Assembly (NCBI GenBank): GCA_037043235.1
Contig: JAWRVZ010000286.1
Coordinates: forward strand, 526,055 to 590,054
Source of the DNA: Rhodeus uyekii
Taxonomy: Eukaryota > Chordata > Actinopteri > Cypriniformes > Acheilognathidae
Length of the DNA stretch: 64,000 bases
Direction of reading: 5' to 3'
The first letter of the stretch is position 1. Each line of letters starts with the position of its first letter. The notes beneath the pieces are model-generated. The model had not been told where the DNA came from, did not search any database, and was given only the letters and a program-made list of their open reading frames with translations. This document shows positions 39,867 to 54,000 of this stretch, in pieces. Position numbers and translations under genes: made by a program.

Positions 39867-42030
39867 CAAGTCAAGTCACCTTTATTTATATAGCGCTTTT
39901 TACAATGTAGATTGTTTCAAAGCAGCTTTACAGGAAAAACAATATAAACAAAGTTTGTTTGGCTGAACAGAAGCCCCAAAAGAGCAGGCGAATCAATACA
40001 ATTGATGAATTTTAAGTGTTAAGTTTCCCCAACTGAGCAAGCCATAGGCGACAGCGGCAAGGAACCAAAACTCCGGCAGGTGACGTAACAAATGAAGAAT
40101 AGAATGGAGAAAAAACCTTGGGAGAAACCAGGCTCAGTCGGGGGACCAGTTCTCCTCTGGCCTACAGCCAAACCGTACATAATTATTATACAACAATTCA
40201 AGTCCAATATGAAGTCCAATTTGGTCCGGTTAGAGAGGGGCTCATGATCGTCACAGGGGAGGGTCTAGTAGAGTCACGGTCTCCGCAGACACCCCAGGGC
40301 AGTGCTGTGCTCGTGTCCAGGTCCTTCATCTGATCTGGATACGGCCCGGATCCAGCTGCCAACGGCAACCTCGGAATAAACAGAGACCAATATCAGCGTA
40401 GATGCCATTCTTCTTCTGATGTATCGAGTACATCAGGTGTCATGGGAATGTTCCCGGTTCCGGCTTATCTAAATTATGCAGCCTAACAATCATTTTACAT
40501 GATTTGGATTAAAAATTTATGTATAATGTGTTATGTGTATGCCAAGTTGAAAAGATGTGTTTTTAGTCAACATTTAAACTGACAGAGTGTGTCTGCTTCC
40601 CGAACTGTAATAGGAAGACTGTTCCAGAGTTTAGGAGCTAAATAGGAAAAGGATCGCCCGCCAGCAGTTGACTTTGATATTCTAGGTATTATAAGCTGGT
40701 CAGTATTTTGGGATCGCAATAGACGTGAAGGACTATAATGTGTTAAGAGATCGCTCAAGTACTGTGGAGCTAAACCATTTAATGCTTTGTAAGTAATTAG
40801 CAAGATTTTAAAATGTATTCGGTGTTTAATAGGGAGCCAGTGCAGGTTTGACAGAACTGGGCTAATATGCTCATACTTCCTGGTTCTAGTAAGAACTCGA
40901 GCTGCTGCATTTTGGACCAGCTGGAATTTGTTCATTAAGCGTGCAGGGCAACCACCTAGTAAAGCATTACAATAATCTAGCTTTGAACTCATGAACGCAT
41001 GAACTAACTTTTCCGCATTTGTCTTAGATAGCATATGTCGCAATTTAGATATATTTTTAAGATGGAAGAACGCCGTTTTACAGATGCTAGAAACATGGCT
41101 TTCAAATGAAAGATTGGTATCAAAGAGCACACCCAGGTTTCTAACTGACGACGAAGACTTGACAGAGCAGCCATCGAGTGTTAGGCAGTAGTCTAGATTA
41201 TTACGTGCTGAACTTTTTGGTCTAATAATTAGAATCTCTGTTTTTTCAGAATTTAGCAGTAGAAAGTTATTAGTCATCCAATTTTTTATATCGGTTATGC
41301 ATTCTGTTAATTTAGTGAATTTGTTTGTTTCATCAGGATGAGAAGAAATTTAGAGCTGAGTATCATCAGCGTAACAATGAAAGCTAATGCCATGCTTCCT
41401 AATAACTGCACCCAAAGGAAGCATGTACAGGGTGAAAAGCAATGGTCCTAGTACTGAACCTTGAGGAACTCCATACTGAACCCGTGACCGATATGACATC
41501 TCCTCATTTACTGCTACAAACTGATAACGCTCAGATAAGTATGACTTGAACCAGGCTAATGCAACTCCACTAATGCCAACATAATTTTCAAGTCTATTCA
41601 GAAGGATTTTGTGGTCAATTGTATCAAATGCAGCACTAAGGTCCAGTAACACTAACAGAGAGATACAACCACGATCGGATGATAAGAGCAAATCATTTGT
41701 AACTCTAATGAGAGCAGTCTCAGTACTATGATATGGTCTAAATCCTGACTGGAAATCCTCGTAGATGCTGTTTCTTTCTAGAAAGGAACATAGTTGTAAA
41801 GATATTGCCTTTTCTAGAATCTTTGACAAGAAAGGTAGATTCGATATCGGCCTGTAATTAACTAATTCTGTAGGATCAAGTTGTGGTTTTTTAATAAGCG
41901 GTTTAATTACAGCCAGCTTAAAGGTTCTTGGTACGTATCCTAATGACAAAGAAGAATTAATTATATTAAGAATAGGATCTATGATTTCTGGAAGCATCTC
42001 TTTCAGTAGCTTAGGAACATCAAAGACCTC
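39867..42030 (-). mobile_element. 5'-truncated L2-like LINE
   Basis: The RT coding part runs from about 42,030 down to 40,567, followed by a 3' UTR. The element ends with the tail typical of fish L2-type LINEs, read on the + strand as TCACCTTTATTTATATAGCG near 39,880. A GTCAAGTCAAGTCA repeat marks the 3' end (near 39,867). A second fragment of the same family is at 9,071-9,354. Confidence 0.8.
40567..42030 (-). pseudogene. LINE reverse transcriptase with one in-frame stop
   Basis: Two adjoining frames, 41,997-41,350 and 41,277-40,567, are in the same phase and separated only by a TAA at 41,350-41,352, just after the YADDTQL active site. RT motifs: VNYRPISNLPFLSKILEKAI, FQSGFRPYHSTETAL, LLDLSAAFDTIDH, GVPQGSVLGPLLF and CYADD. 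The C-terminal part has the LHWLPIKHRIHFKILLITYK block common to L2/CR1 elements. The endonuclease domain is missing through 5' truncation, as is usual for LINE copies. Confidence 0.85.
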
Positions 42031-42189
42031 AGTTTATGTACAGCTTTGTGGAAGCCCAAGTCAGACGTTAACGATCCCTCCAGTCTACCAGAGTATGTTG
42101 ATTTACCCGTATTAGCTGCAACCTCTGATTATGTTCAAAATAGACAAAGTTTGCTCTCCTCAGGGATCATCTCAAACCTCTCAAGTTAC

Positions 42190-42423
42190 TTATGTAACCG
42201 TAGCTTCGCCCACCAATGAGAAAGTGACCAGCATAGATTTGGTGGGCAGCATCTGGGTTTTGAGGAACGATCCTGACTGAGGCACGAGACAACCCAACAA
42301 AGTCTCATCCACCTTTAGCATCGCCCCATAACCATAGCGATGAGTCCCCGTAAGAGTAACATACATGAGTGATTGTGGATTATGTACTCTCTGTGAGGCC
42401 TGCCTTCTCCAGGACCTTGACAC
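42190..42423 (-). pseudogene. DIRS ORF1 fragment
   Basis: SRSWRRQASQRVHNPQSLMY, then GYGAMLKVDETLLGCLVPQS and SLVGEA, aligns with the middle of ORF1 of the intact DIRS (SRSWGRPASEKVH, YGGMKKVDEALASYLVPQS, SLVGKA). Flanks are truncated on both sides. Confidence 0.8.
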
Positions 42424-42539
42424 CTTTGTAATATAATAATATGAATTTTAGTTCAAATAGTTATGAATGATGTTCAATTTAGTGAACAGATGATTAATTA
42501 AAACTTATTCAAAATAGAAGATCAATACCTGGAAAATGT

Positions 42540-43080
42540 ATAATAAGAATAAGAATAATAACCTTTAATCTCAAAGCGCTTTACACAAACAAATAAAACA
42601 CCAAAGATACACCACATAATATAAAGATTAAAAATAAAGCAACAATAAAGACTAAAAAGAAGCACAATGAAAATGTCAGTTATTCAATTAAAAGCTACCC
42701 TAAAAAATGAGTTTGAAGCTTAAATTTAAAAATGCCAAGAGATTTAGCTTGCCTTATCTCAATCGGTAAAGAATTCCATAGTTTTGGAGCTAGTGAAGAA
42801 AAAAACCTCAGAATCTCCCCTCAATCTTAAACGAGTTAATAGAACAGTTAAAAGACAAGTTCAAAAAGAACGAAGGTCACGTGTTGGAGTTTAAGGAATT
42901 AAAAGCTCAGTCAAATATTGAGGCGCTAACCCATGTAAGGCCTTGTAGGTAAGCATCAACATTTTAAAATCAACCCTAAACCTAACAGGGAGCCAATGCA
43001 AAGACTCCAAAACAGGAGTAATATGATATCTTGTTTTACTTCTTGTAAGGATTCTAGCAAACAAATTTTGCTCTACCTGC
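42540..43080 (-). mobile_element. 3' end of a second L2-like LINE
   Basis: At 43,080-42,891 the - strand codes LNKLQVEQNLFARILTRSK, then LESLHWLPVRFRVDFKML and YKALHGLAPQYLTELLIP, the last part of an L2-like RT, diverged from the copy at 39,867-42,030. The 3' UTR follows to about 42,540 (CTTTAATCTCAAAGCGCTTT). It is bounded on its 5' side by the AT tract at 43,103-43,176. Confidence 0.7.
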
Positions 43081-43100
43081 AATTTGTTTAAGGTAGCTTT

Positions 43101-43102
<2 letters not shown>

Positions 43103-43176
<74 letters not shown>
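43103..43176. repeat. (AT)n microsatellite
   Basis: About 74 bp of AT dinucleotides adjoining the LINE fragment. It explains the Tyr-Ile repeat frames on the - strand. Confidence 0.92.
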
Positions 43177-43179
<3 letters not shown>

Positions 43180-44922
43180 GTTTTTTTTTTTTTTACCTTC
43201 AATAATGATTGGAGCAACTTGGCAGTTTTGACCGGCCATTAGCCATCTTGGTTTGGGGGAAAAACAAATTCACGTACAAATATTTGTCAGTTGATTACAA
43301 TGTATAGGGCAATGCACTACTTTCCGCTATAGAGGCTTATGTGCAACTATGCAATCAAAACCCATGCATGCATAAGAAAATGCATTTTTTAACAGCTGTC
43401 CACTGTAGAGACCTCAATTTGTGAAAGGGTTAAAAAGCAATCAAGTTACATCCCATTTTAATCTCCTAGTTGCCTCACAGGAAATGTCTGAAAATTATTA
43501 GCTACAACTACTATTAAGCCCTTCCCTTTAGCCCAAACTCACTCTATATCAGAGTGGAAAAAGACCAGGAACACAAGAAGAATATAATAATCTTTGTTTA
43601 CAAAGGTATGAAAACATTCCTTACAATTTTTCCATTTCACAAACATTCTGGACAACAAACAATCACATTTGACAATAAACAAGTTATACTATAAATATAA
43701 AAAGATATGTGCACTTAAAAAAACACACACAAAAGTAAACACACAAAAGAAAAGATTTCAAAGAAAAAAAATGCTTGGGAATAAACAAATGGATGACCAG
43801 TTCAATTCAAACCGCTGTTAAAGCTGTTACTATGAATCCTCTTCTTTTGGTCCATTACACCCCAAATGTCATCTATTAGTCACATCAATGCCAGCTATTG
43901 ACACACACTGTCCTTTACACTAATAGACTGAATTATGTCGATGTGCGGTTTTGCTGAATTATGTCGATGTGCGGTGATCCTCAGTGTGTTGTATTTTATT
44001 ACAACAATGAGAAAACAAGGAGCAGCTCAAGAAATAAATTATAGGCATTTTTAAAGACATTAGTTCAAGTCTTTTAAGCATCTCACAAAGTACATTCTCT
44101 TTACAGTATTTTTAAATAGTCCAAAAAAAACATGAAAGTTGAAATGATGTGAAATACATATAGTAAGTTTCTTTGGTTTATAGATAACAGTGGAATTAAA
44201 TGTATGTAGAACAGGGTTTGCATGGTAAACACAATGAAAGAGATATCAAACAGAGAAATATAAATAATCTAAAATCTACATGGCTTTTCAACCAATTATT
44301 AAACATATTGTGTTAACTTTCAGATATTAAAATCATCCATTGCATTGCAAAGTTGTTCTGATATTATTGACCTTTTTTATCACAGCAAACACAAACTCTG
44401 TTTTATTCTCACTCTCTTTATATAAATGTATATTCACATTCATGTGCATGATTTATAATTTTTTTGTAAGCAGCAGGATGTCTGCATAAACCTGTGGTTC
44501 TTGTAAACTAGAAAAAAAAGAAACTGAAAGGAATCATACGGCAATTATTAGTGTGTTAAAAATGTACCATTGTGTATGCAGGCTAAAATGCCATATAATA
44601 TTATTCTGGTTGAATTATAATGGCTCACTATATCTGCATTGTGAATTATAATTTATGAAGGCATTGCTTATTCCCAAGAAGGGAAAATCTTTTTGTGTTT
44701 TCAGAGGCCAGCTGAATCTGTCCTTAAACATCTCTCTTAAAAAGATAAAACACAAAGAACAAAGCACTGTTTTATTCCAGTGATATTCCACTATGTTTTG
44801 ACCCTTTTTCTGGTGCTTTTCATTATCTGTTCTTTTATTCTTTCAGTCAACAGTCAGGTCCGTCACATTTTATCAAAATACATTAAAAGGGCCCTTACAT
44901 TATGGCTTTGTCATCATCGCAA
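43180..44922 (-). other. vcan 3' UTR and downstream sequence
   Basis: No coding or bounded repeat was seen. On the - strand AATAAA occurs at 44,839-44,834, 44,776-44,771 and 44,406-44,401, i.e. 84 bases and more after the vcan stop. Confidence 0.45.
44771..44839 (-). terminator. candidate proximal polyadenylation signals of vcan
   Basis: Two AATAAA hexamers on the - strand (44,839-44,834 and 44,776-44,771) within 150 bases of the stop. Versican transcripts usually have longer 3' UTRs, so these may not be the main sites. Confidence 0.25.
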
Positions 44923-45071
44923 TTATTGCTGTGTCCGATTGTGTTTTACACCATGATGATGGTGTCGTCGTGTAACATCAACAGAATTTTCTGCAGATCT
45001 CTTCCCATGTAGTCGAAAACCTCCTCTGTATGTCTGATAGCGTTTTGTATGTATTCTTTGGTAATTGGAGG
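44923..45071 (-). CDS. vcan: vcan last coding exon: basic C-terminal tail
   Basis: After CTTTCCAG the frame reads PSNYQRIHTKRYQTYRGGFR, then a segment with RRHHHHGVKHN, and ends at TAA (44,925-44,923). 49 residues, rich in Arg, Lys and His. The short, poorly conserved basic tail is normal for versican; the His run is unusual. Confidence 0.9.
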
Positions 45072-48000
45072 CTGGAAAGTAAATACATACAAGTTCCTTT
45101 AGTTAGCTTTCATTTTTAAAGAAAAGATTAAAATAAATAAAGAAGAAAAGAAAATGTGTTCTACAAGTCTACTTTAATTTGATAAAAGTAGACTTTTACA
45201 CTGTTGCAAACAATTCGTATTCAAATAAATGCTGTTCTCTTTTTTTCATTAAAGAATCCTTAAAAAAGCAGTACAACTGTTTTTTTTTTTTTTTTTTTTT
45301 TTTTAAATGATCCGCTCTGACGGATCATGTGACACTGAAGACTGGAGTAATGGCTGCTAAGATTAGGCTTTGCATTACAATAATACATTTCAAAATATAT
45401 GAAAATAAAAACTTTAATAATATTTCACAAAACTAATGTTTTTACAATTTATTTGATCAAATAAATTTAGCCTTGGTGAGCATTAGAGACTTCTTTCAAA
45501 AACTACAAAAATATTGGGATGATTTGTTGTTGGATTTTCACAGAATACTTACGACTCATGCAGGAAATCCTAGGCAAATCCCATGAGCCGTCTCCTCTGC
45601 AGCGAATGGTGGGAACATGTCTCTGGATGAAGCCGTTTTTGCACTGGTACCTGATCAAGGAGTTGATCTCATACCGTGGGCGCAGTTGGCCAAACGTGCG
45701 GGCGTTATGGACCAGAGGAGGCTGACTGCAGGACACTATTGACAACAGAGTAACTATTAGTGCAGCACTGAATCTGAATCTTTTAAAATTTTAGCTGCTT
45801 CAAACCAATATACATGACTGTAAGATGAGATATCTGCAAATAACCACAGTCATCCAAAGCTTCACACATTTCGTATTATACTCCTGGTTATAAATATAGA
45901 TGCCTGATGCAGATTTCTTCGCAAATTTAATCCAATATTTTATTTTTATGTTGTAAAATTAAACAGCAAATGAGAATTGCTAAAATTCTGGAATATATTT
46001 TGAGACAAAGGTCTTCCTAATTATTTTCAGGTAAAAGGCACACCTGCTGTTGGGGTGAAAGGTACCGTTATTAACGTGAAAATATATATATTTTTTTAAA
46101 TTTTTTATTTTTTATTAAATTTGTTGACATAACTTGGTAAGATTATTAATCATATCACATAATAAAATATAATTTATTGTTACAACTGTAAATCTATATT
46201 ACACTATTTTGGGATCTCCTTCAATCTTCGATCTCCTTTCAGAATCTTTCCTTTTTAAAAATGTTTAATTTATATATAAATATAAACATATTTTAAATAC
46301 AGTATATTTAAGTCCTTTGTTTGTGAAAAGAGAAAGAAAATAGTATGAACCTTACTAAAGTGATTAACTTCGACAGTATTCAAAATATTATGTATATTTG
46401 TATCAATACTTTGTGCCTTTTGCCCCATGCTGGTGAGACTTTTACACATGTGCGGAGGGTTAAAGTCCCACCTCGCCACCTAAGATTTATTGCCGCACAA
46501 AAATCTGTTACTCTACAAATGTTCAACTGAAACATATTTATTTTTTCTCCAATCATACACTAAATTAGTAGTGAAAGACATGCACATTTTTCTTAAGATG
46601 TGCTTTTACCACAGTTGTACCCTACCTATCCGTGCCCTATTATTTTATAAATGCTCCTCATCCAGATGCTGAAACCTCACCTGTGCCTTTCTTGCAGGTG
46701 AAGGTGAGGTGGTAGTTGCAGGGAACATCATTCCACTGGCCATCCTCATGCCAGATCATTACCACACAATCTTCCCCTGAGGAGAAGAAACTGTCCGGCT
46801 GGTTCGGCCTCCAGTTTTCATATTGCTGCAGGGGAAGCATACAGACAGAGATGAGAACCGTAATGTGAAGGAGACGACAGTCCTATAGAAATAAGTTTCA
46901 GATCTTGTAATGATTATTTTATGTACACTTATGACAGTGTTTAAAAATTATTTGACCGTTACAGTCGTACATCATCAAATACAATCTGGCTCAAAAACAG
47001 TGATTATACTATTACAATAAAGTCACTAAACACAGTATGAAAGCCATCAAAGGTTTTCAATCAGCATATGTTCATACTGGAACACATAGAAAGTCATTAA
47101 AATGATAATGATACAGACACATCAGTAGGGGGCGTTAAGTACATACAGTCACTAAACTGCAACAAGGAGCTGCTGAAAGAGGTGTAATCCATATAGAAGA
47201 TAAAATAAAACCTCACAAAATACAAACAAAACTACTTATTTTCTAGGAAGGATTTGATTTAGAGGCCACACGAGTAATAGATCTACTATACATTAATCAA
47301 GGTCACGCCAGCAGCAGCTTTAATGTACACACTTGCCCTTGAACAAGTAGCAGAAGCAAACATCTAACTGCCCCTAAATGTCACAGAGACTATTCAAATC
47401 AGCCGTTCATAGTAAGAATAATTTTCTATCATGGACAGACTTTATTTGCTATATTTCTCTATGTCCTCTCACTATACCTTTCCCTTGCTCACACACCACA
47501 TGGTGCAGGTATATGATGTCATCAGCCATCTTTCTCAGCTGTGGATGAATTCACTGTGGACAATATATATGTATGTATATGTATGTATTTCAATGTATAT
47601 TGACACCCTTCTATATCTATGGTATCTATTGTTTTGCTTTAATTAAAACTGCATATGTAGGAAACATAGCGTAATTATACCTGATCGAGACAAGTTGGAG
47701 ATATGATCTTTCAGCAAGCCTATGAATTTCTTCTTCAAACACGATTCACCTTACATGTCCTGTTATTATCCTCTTACAAAAGGAATGTGCACTTCCTGCT
47801 TGGAAATTGACGTAATGTAATTTTTAGCCATCTGGATAACTGCAATAGCACATACTTAAATGCATGAAGAAACAAACTCTTAAAAGAGAAACTCTTCCGT
47901 AAACAAAAAAGAATAAGAGTGCTAGCAAACTCCAGTGAATATGCTTATAGCATCTCACGGACATCAACTGGATTAAAATGTCCCAAACTTAAATTTTAGG

Positions 48001-51000
48001 TCTGGATTATCTCTAGTGCAGCCTGTTCCAGGTGCTGCACACCCTTCACACATTCATTACCTGTCCACACCTGTAAGCGTCCTGTCCACTCATTTTATTT
48101 TTATCCTCCAGCCCAGAGATGAAATCTCCTGACCTCCAGGGCTTTTCTGTCCTTCCCCACAAAATGCTGCTATTATCTTTGAAGTGAGAGCCCAGGCAGG
48201 AGTAAAAGACTGTAATTAGCCACTTTCATGTTCAATGGAGGAACACCTCTACAACCTGGGAGCTGGTTGCATATGTCTTCTGACTTCCCTTTTTCCCACA
48301 TCTACATATTCTTACGTAAAATCCCCATTGTTTTATATTAATTAAATAAACTTTATGTATAAATATAATAAAGTTAGTTCTACATTATGGATTGTCCACT
48401 AATCTCAATTATGGATTCCAATCAATAATCAACAGTATCCTTTCAAAACATATCTTAGAAAATAATAGTGAGTTTTGAAGATTGTTCTTACCACAACTCT
48501 ACCATCTGTCCACCGGAAATCATTCTCAAACATCTTATCATTGAGACCGATCCACTGGTAGTCAAGGCCGAGGCCTGTGAGAGAGAAACCAAGGTAAATT
48601 CAGTAGCAAAGTATTGTTATTAGTAATTGTCATACATTACATTGTAATAATGTAAAGTCATTAGTTTGCAAGTAAATGTAACTGAAGGTGTAAATTAGTG
48701 CTGATGCAATCAAACAGTATGTTTTATGTATACTCACGGTTGATGTACTGCTGCTCATCATGGGACAAAACACTGGCAAGGTGTGCCCCCTGGAGACGAC
48801 ATTCACGCTCTGCTGTGTCCCAGTTACGCCGATGAGGAAAGTATTTGTAACAGTGGCCCTGGAACTTATGCCAGCCATAGTTGCATGTTTCAGTGTCTGT
48901 GAAAAAGCAAGTATGTATTACTGTTGATGTAGTACACTTAAGCTCGACATGTATGCCCTGAAACTGAGGTAATCCTGTTGTTGCAAGTGTGAAAAAAGGG
49001 CTTCATACTGTCTCCCAATTTATTTTTATTAGACCTTAACTTTGGGCTTATACTGTCCTTATCAGTACAATAAATCAAGCCTCTTTTTATTCAGTGGCAC
49101 TCTTTTTAAGTTAGAATTATTTCCCACTCACACTGAACCTGAGGGAATATGTTATAAACTCGCTTTCTTCCTCATTTTAAATTGCATGCTTGTTCAACAA
49201 GATCACTTAGAGCAATAGTTACTCCCATGTGTCTATCGTATCAGGAAGCCAACTCAGTTTTGCATAAGAATGTCAACAGTGGAGAAGATTGAGGCATTGA
49301 TCAGGAAAGATATTGCACCAAAGTAAATTCTGTAAAACAAATAGCCACTGTAACTGTTTGGGAAACTCAAAGAGTAAACATATTATCAACCCAGCAAGTT
49401 ATTAGTGTACCTATATCAGCATTTGATTCCATTAAATTTGCAATGAAAGTGTTTCCTATCAATAAAAGTAAGTATGTTTATGTAAACCATTGCAATCAAA
49501 CTACAGCTGTTTTTGAGCTACAGTCTCTTCTGGAACGACTTCAGTCAGACTAAAGCATTCACATGATATTTTGTAAAGACAAATGATTGTTTTAGCCCAA
49601 CTGAAAGCAAACTTTTAAAGTGCATATAAATGCACTTACTGACTGTTTGTGAACCAGCCCTGGGCTGCTCTTTATCAGGCTGAGAGCTTTGATTGCTTGT
49701 TTGAAATCACTGTGATTAAAGCAGACTTGCCCTGACAGGACCACTAACTTTAATACTAAACCTTCATAAATTAACATACAGGAGAGAGAAAATGTCATAT
49801 CTGATGTGTCACTACAAGATACAACAAAGAATACACCATTCCAAAGAATAAAATCATTAAAACTCTCAATAATAAATGATTATATACAACCATGTATAAC
49901 ATATCAGTGAAAATATATGTTACACACAAACACATCATTGGCTTATGACTTGAATGACGTAATTATTACTTTTTTTTCATTTCTGTTTTCCCTCTGAGGG
50001 GCCAGTCACAGAGAACACTTTTCATTCCCGTTTAAAATGAGAGACTAGAGACACTTGAACAGTGTTTTTTAGAACATGTGAGAGATGTGAGATTTTGATA
50101 TTACTGGTATTTTAGTTTATGAAGCATTTTAATGTTTATAAGTACTTATGACAGTATAAGCACTTGTAATAATAAAACTCTCTAGAAGGTAATGTCACTT
50201 ATGTAAAGTGTAAATCAACGTCTACAGTTTAACAAGGGAAAGAGTGATGGCCTTAACAGCTGTGCTCAAATGAGTTGTGAGAAATGGTATCCTCTTAAAT
50301 AATGGAAAGTACAGCATCTTACTGCGTCTGTCTACTAGCATAAAAAGGTTTTGGTACCCACCCAATTTCTTTCATCAAATGAAAATCTATCAACTATCAG
50401 AATCTATCAAACTCTGAGCCAGACCAAACTCATCAAACAATGACCTCATATGAACATTTAGAGGGACACATCAATTTCAGTGGCTACAACAGCATCACAC
50501 AATATTAGCAAAGTGAAAGATCTAATAGTGTAACTACAGTGATTACCTCTCTCAGATATCTACACATTGATATGTAAAGAAATAAAAAAAGTGATTATAT
50601 GAAAATTACAATCTTACCTTGCTCACACAGTGCTCCAGCATAACTTGGAAGACATACACAGGTGAATGAGTTTAGGCCATCAATACATGTTCCTCCATTT
50701 CGACAAGGGTTTGTGTGACATTCATCAACATCTAATAAATACATAATAATAAATAGACTCAATAAGTTGAGTACATATAAACGTCAATACTGTCATTGTC
50801 ACTGTCACAAAGGTGCACTGAAGCCAGATGATAAGTTAAAGATGCACTAGCAAATATGTCTGAGAAAAAACAACAACGTGTAAATGTAAATTGCCGAAGC
50901 ACAACTGATGCAAAAAAAAAAAAGTTGATTTCACGTTTCGGCCACAGATGGCAAAAGAGGTCCCAAATTTCTGTAGTGCACTTTTAATAAATAAATGAAT

Positions 51001-54000
51001 AAATAAATGAAACATTAATACAGCATACCCATTTCACAGTGTTCTCCACTGTACCCAGGTGGACAGCTGCAGATCTGAGCACTGCCTATTTTTACACAAG
51101 AACCGCCATTCAAGCATACATCATCAGAACAGGAGTGAACACCTGTGGTAAGAAAGGAAGTATATTGGTATAGGTATAGAAATTAGAGCATACTTATATG
51201 AATTAAGTACAATTTGGTTTTTTTTGGATCCTACCTGGAATATCTACAGATTGCCCGATCATAGTGTATGCAAGGTCTGCTGCACTGGTTTCATTCTGCA
51301 AACTTGGAGATGAGCTTTCAACCAAAGTGGTCTCAGAAACATCTCCATGAGAAGCAAATGGTGTTGCAGTTTCACTCAGAGGTGTGGTCACTGATGATGT
51401 CATTTGATCTTCTGTTTCATGGATAGGAATCTCAGTTACAAGAGTTACAGCTTCTTCAATCTGACCAGCTGCCTCTTGTTTCCTTGAGGCAGTTTCCTTA
51501 CTGACAATCTTTACATCAGTCTCAGGTTGCAGAAGTAAAGGTGACGTTGTTGCAGTGGACAGAATCACTGTCTGAACTTCATGAGATGATGGGACATCTG
51601 TGATAAATGAATCCTCCTCTGAGCTGCTTTTCAAGATACTAGAAGTTACAGAATCATCATATTGAGTTTGTGTGGTGGTCCTGAATTCTGTGTCAGCAGA
51701 AGCAGAACTTGGTTCATCTGTAACATCAAAAAGTCTTGTTGTGATGAGATGTTTATTGGATGATATGGTGTTTACCTCCCCAGACATGATTCTCTCTGAA
51801 CCACTTGTTCCAATGGTTAGTGAGCTGGTGAATGAAGCATCACTCTCAGTTCTTGAGATACTATCAATGTCTGGTTGCATGGTTATCTCAAAGCTTTTTT
51901 CTATGTCAAGAGGAAAGGTGGTCTCGATATTCAAAACATTTGCTTGTGTGTTTCCATCAATACTTGTTGCACTATCCTCCACAGGTTTTGTGGAGGTCTC
52001 AATGCCAATGCAATTTTTTTCCGAGATGGTCTCAATATCTGGCTGTGAGGTGGCCTCAAAGCTTGATTCAAAATCAGGCTGTGATGTGACCTCAAAATCA
52101 GGCTGTGAGGTAGTGAAACTCTTCTCCCCTACAGTTTTGGTGATTTCATCAATGCTTGTCACATCTTCTGAGCTAATGTATAAGGCAGTCTTATTTTCAA
52201 TGTCTGTTTTGTTAATAAAATCTGGTATAGACTCAACTTTGTATGGTTCAGTTTGTGTGTCATAATCTATTTCATGGTTATTCCCTTCCTCAGAGGAAAG
52301 TGGAGTTTTGCTTTTGTCACTCAGACCTGGTATGGATGTAGATGAAGGAGACCCTACTAATGTTATGTCTGTAGTCATAGTAATTACTGATGTCATCTCA
52401 GATAAAGCTTGCTGTTCAACATCAGTTGGCGCATGTGTTTCCTCATCTACATATGATGAACTGCTCTGCAGGATGTCTGAGGTTGATGTTGTTTTTTCTA
52501 CTATTATCTCATCTGTGGAGGTGTTAATTAACACATGTAGCTGAGATAACTCAGTGCTGAACATTGCAGATCCTTCTTGTTCCTCTGTCATAATGCTAGA
52601 GGGATGTGCTATCATTACCACTGGGGTTACTCCACCTGCTTCTTCTGTAACAATTGTTCGGAGAAATGGTGAAGACTGTTCGAAAACCGACATATCTGCA
52701 TCAATGATAATTTCATCCTTAGTGATAACATCTGGTTTGATGCTATGATCTCTCATACTCTCTGTTACAGTTGAAAATAACTTATCTTCATCTTTCTCCT
52801 CCTCTGAGAATATAAAGACTGGGCTTATTGGAGGGACTAGCTGTTCAAAACTGCCCTTAGAGAAGACTGATGGAGTAGGGGTGAAAACAGGAACTTGAGA
52901 CGTTAATAAGGAAGGCAAAGTAGTGTGGCTGGTTACAACACCAGAATGTGTTTTAGGAACAGTAAAACTAGTGGCTGTTGACTCTGAGACAGAACCACCA
53001 AAAGGTGGTTCTTTCTCTGCCTGTGCTGTTTCTGAGACAAGAGTGAAACCGTCGGCATTTGTACTTGAGTACACACTCTGCATTTGAGGAGTTGTGGTTC
53101 TTTGTGAAACAACTTTGTATGTACTGTCTTGTGTCATGCTAATGGTTGTTTCTGTCAATTTTCCAGCTGACAATGTCACTGGAGTTCTGTCATCACCTGA
53201 TCCATCATCTTCTGTTCCATCCCCCTCTGTTGAGTCTTCTCCACTGCCATCCTCTGAAAGTACAGTTGTAAATTGTACAGTTGACTGAGTGGAGCTTAGG
53301 AATGTGGGAAATGTGGATACTTTTGACTTACTGCCTGTACTGCCAGTGAAAGAAGCAGCACTTGAGAAACCTGTTTTCTCCTCGGTTTCATATACTTCTG
53401 CCTCATCAGTTCTTACACTTAGGTCCCCATATGACTTAGTTGTTAATGCTTTGGATATCTCATCAGTAGGATCTCCAGGTGAGAAAAATCCCTGGTCATC
53501 CTCTGTGGTTGATGATGAAAATCCATTGAAGTTGATTTCTGGAGTACTTGGCTGTAAGGAACTCTTCTGTGTCTCTGAAACTGATGAAGCTTCAGATGTG
53601 CTTGACACAACTACAACAGGTGTATCTTCAGTTCTCTGTGGTTGTGACTCAAGAGCTGCTAGGGATATTTCACCACTAGAGCGAGTATCTTCATCCACTT
53701 CAATTACAGCTGTGATTTCACTACTGTGGGTAGATGAAGATTTTATGGCTAATTGTATCATGCTAGACAAGGTTGATTCAGTTGTGAAGGATGTGGAAAA
53801 GGAGGAACCTGAAAAATTCACTTGCTCTAATATGCGGTTAGGCTCACTTAATCCTGCATTATCTGTGACATAGGTAAAATTATAATATATTTCAGCAATT
53901 GGACTCACTCTGTCTTCCTCGCCAGAACCATCTTGATGAATGGTTTCCTGGTCATCATCAATAATACCAGAGCCCTCTCTGTCTTCTTGAATTGTGACTG

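Noticed and set aside
43054..43239. Frames encoding long Tyr-Ile runs
   Set aside because: Produced by the (AT)n microsatellite at 43,103-43,176.
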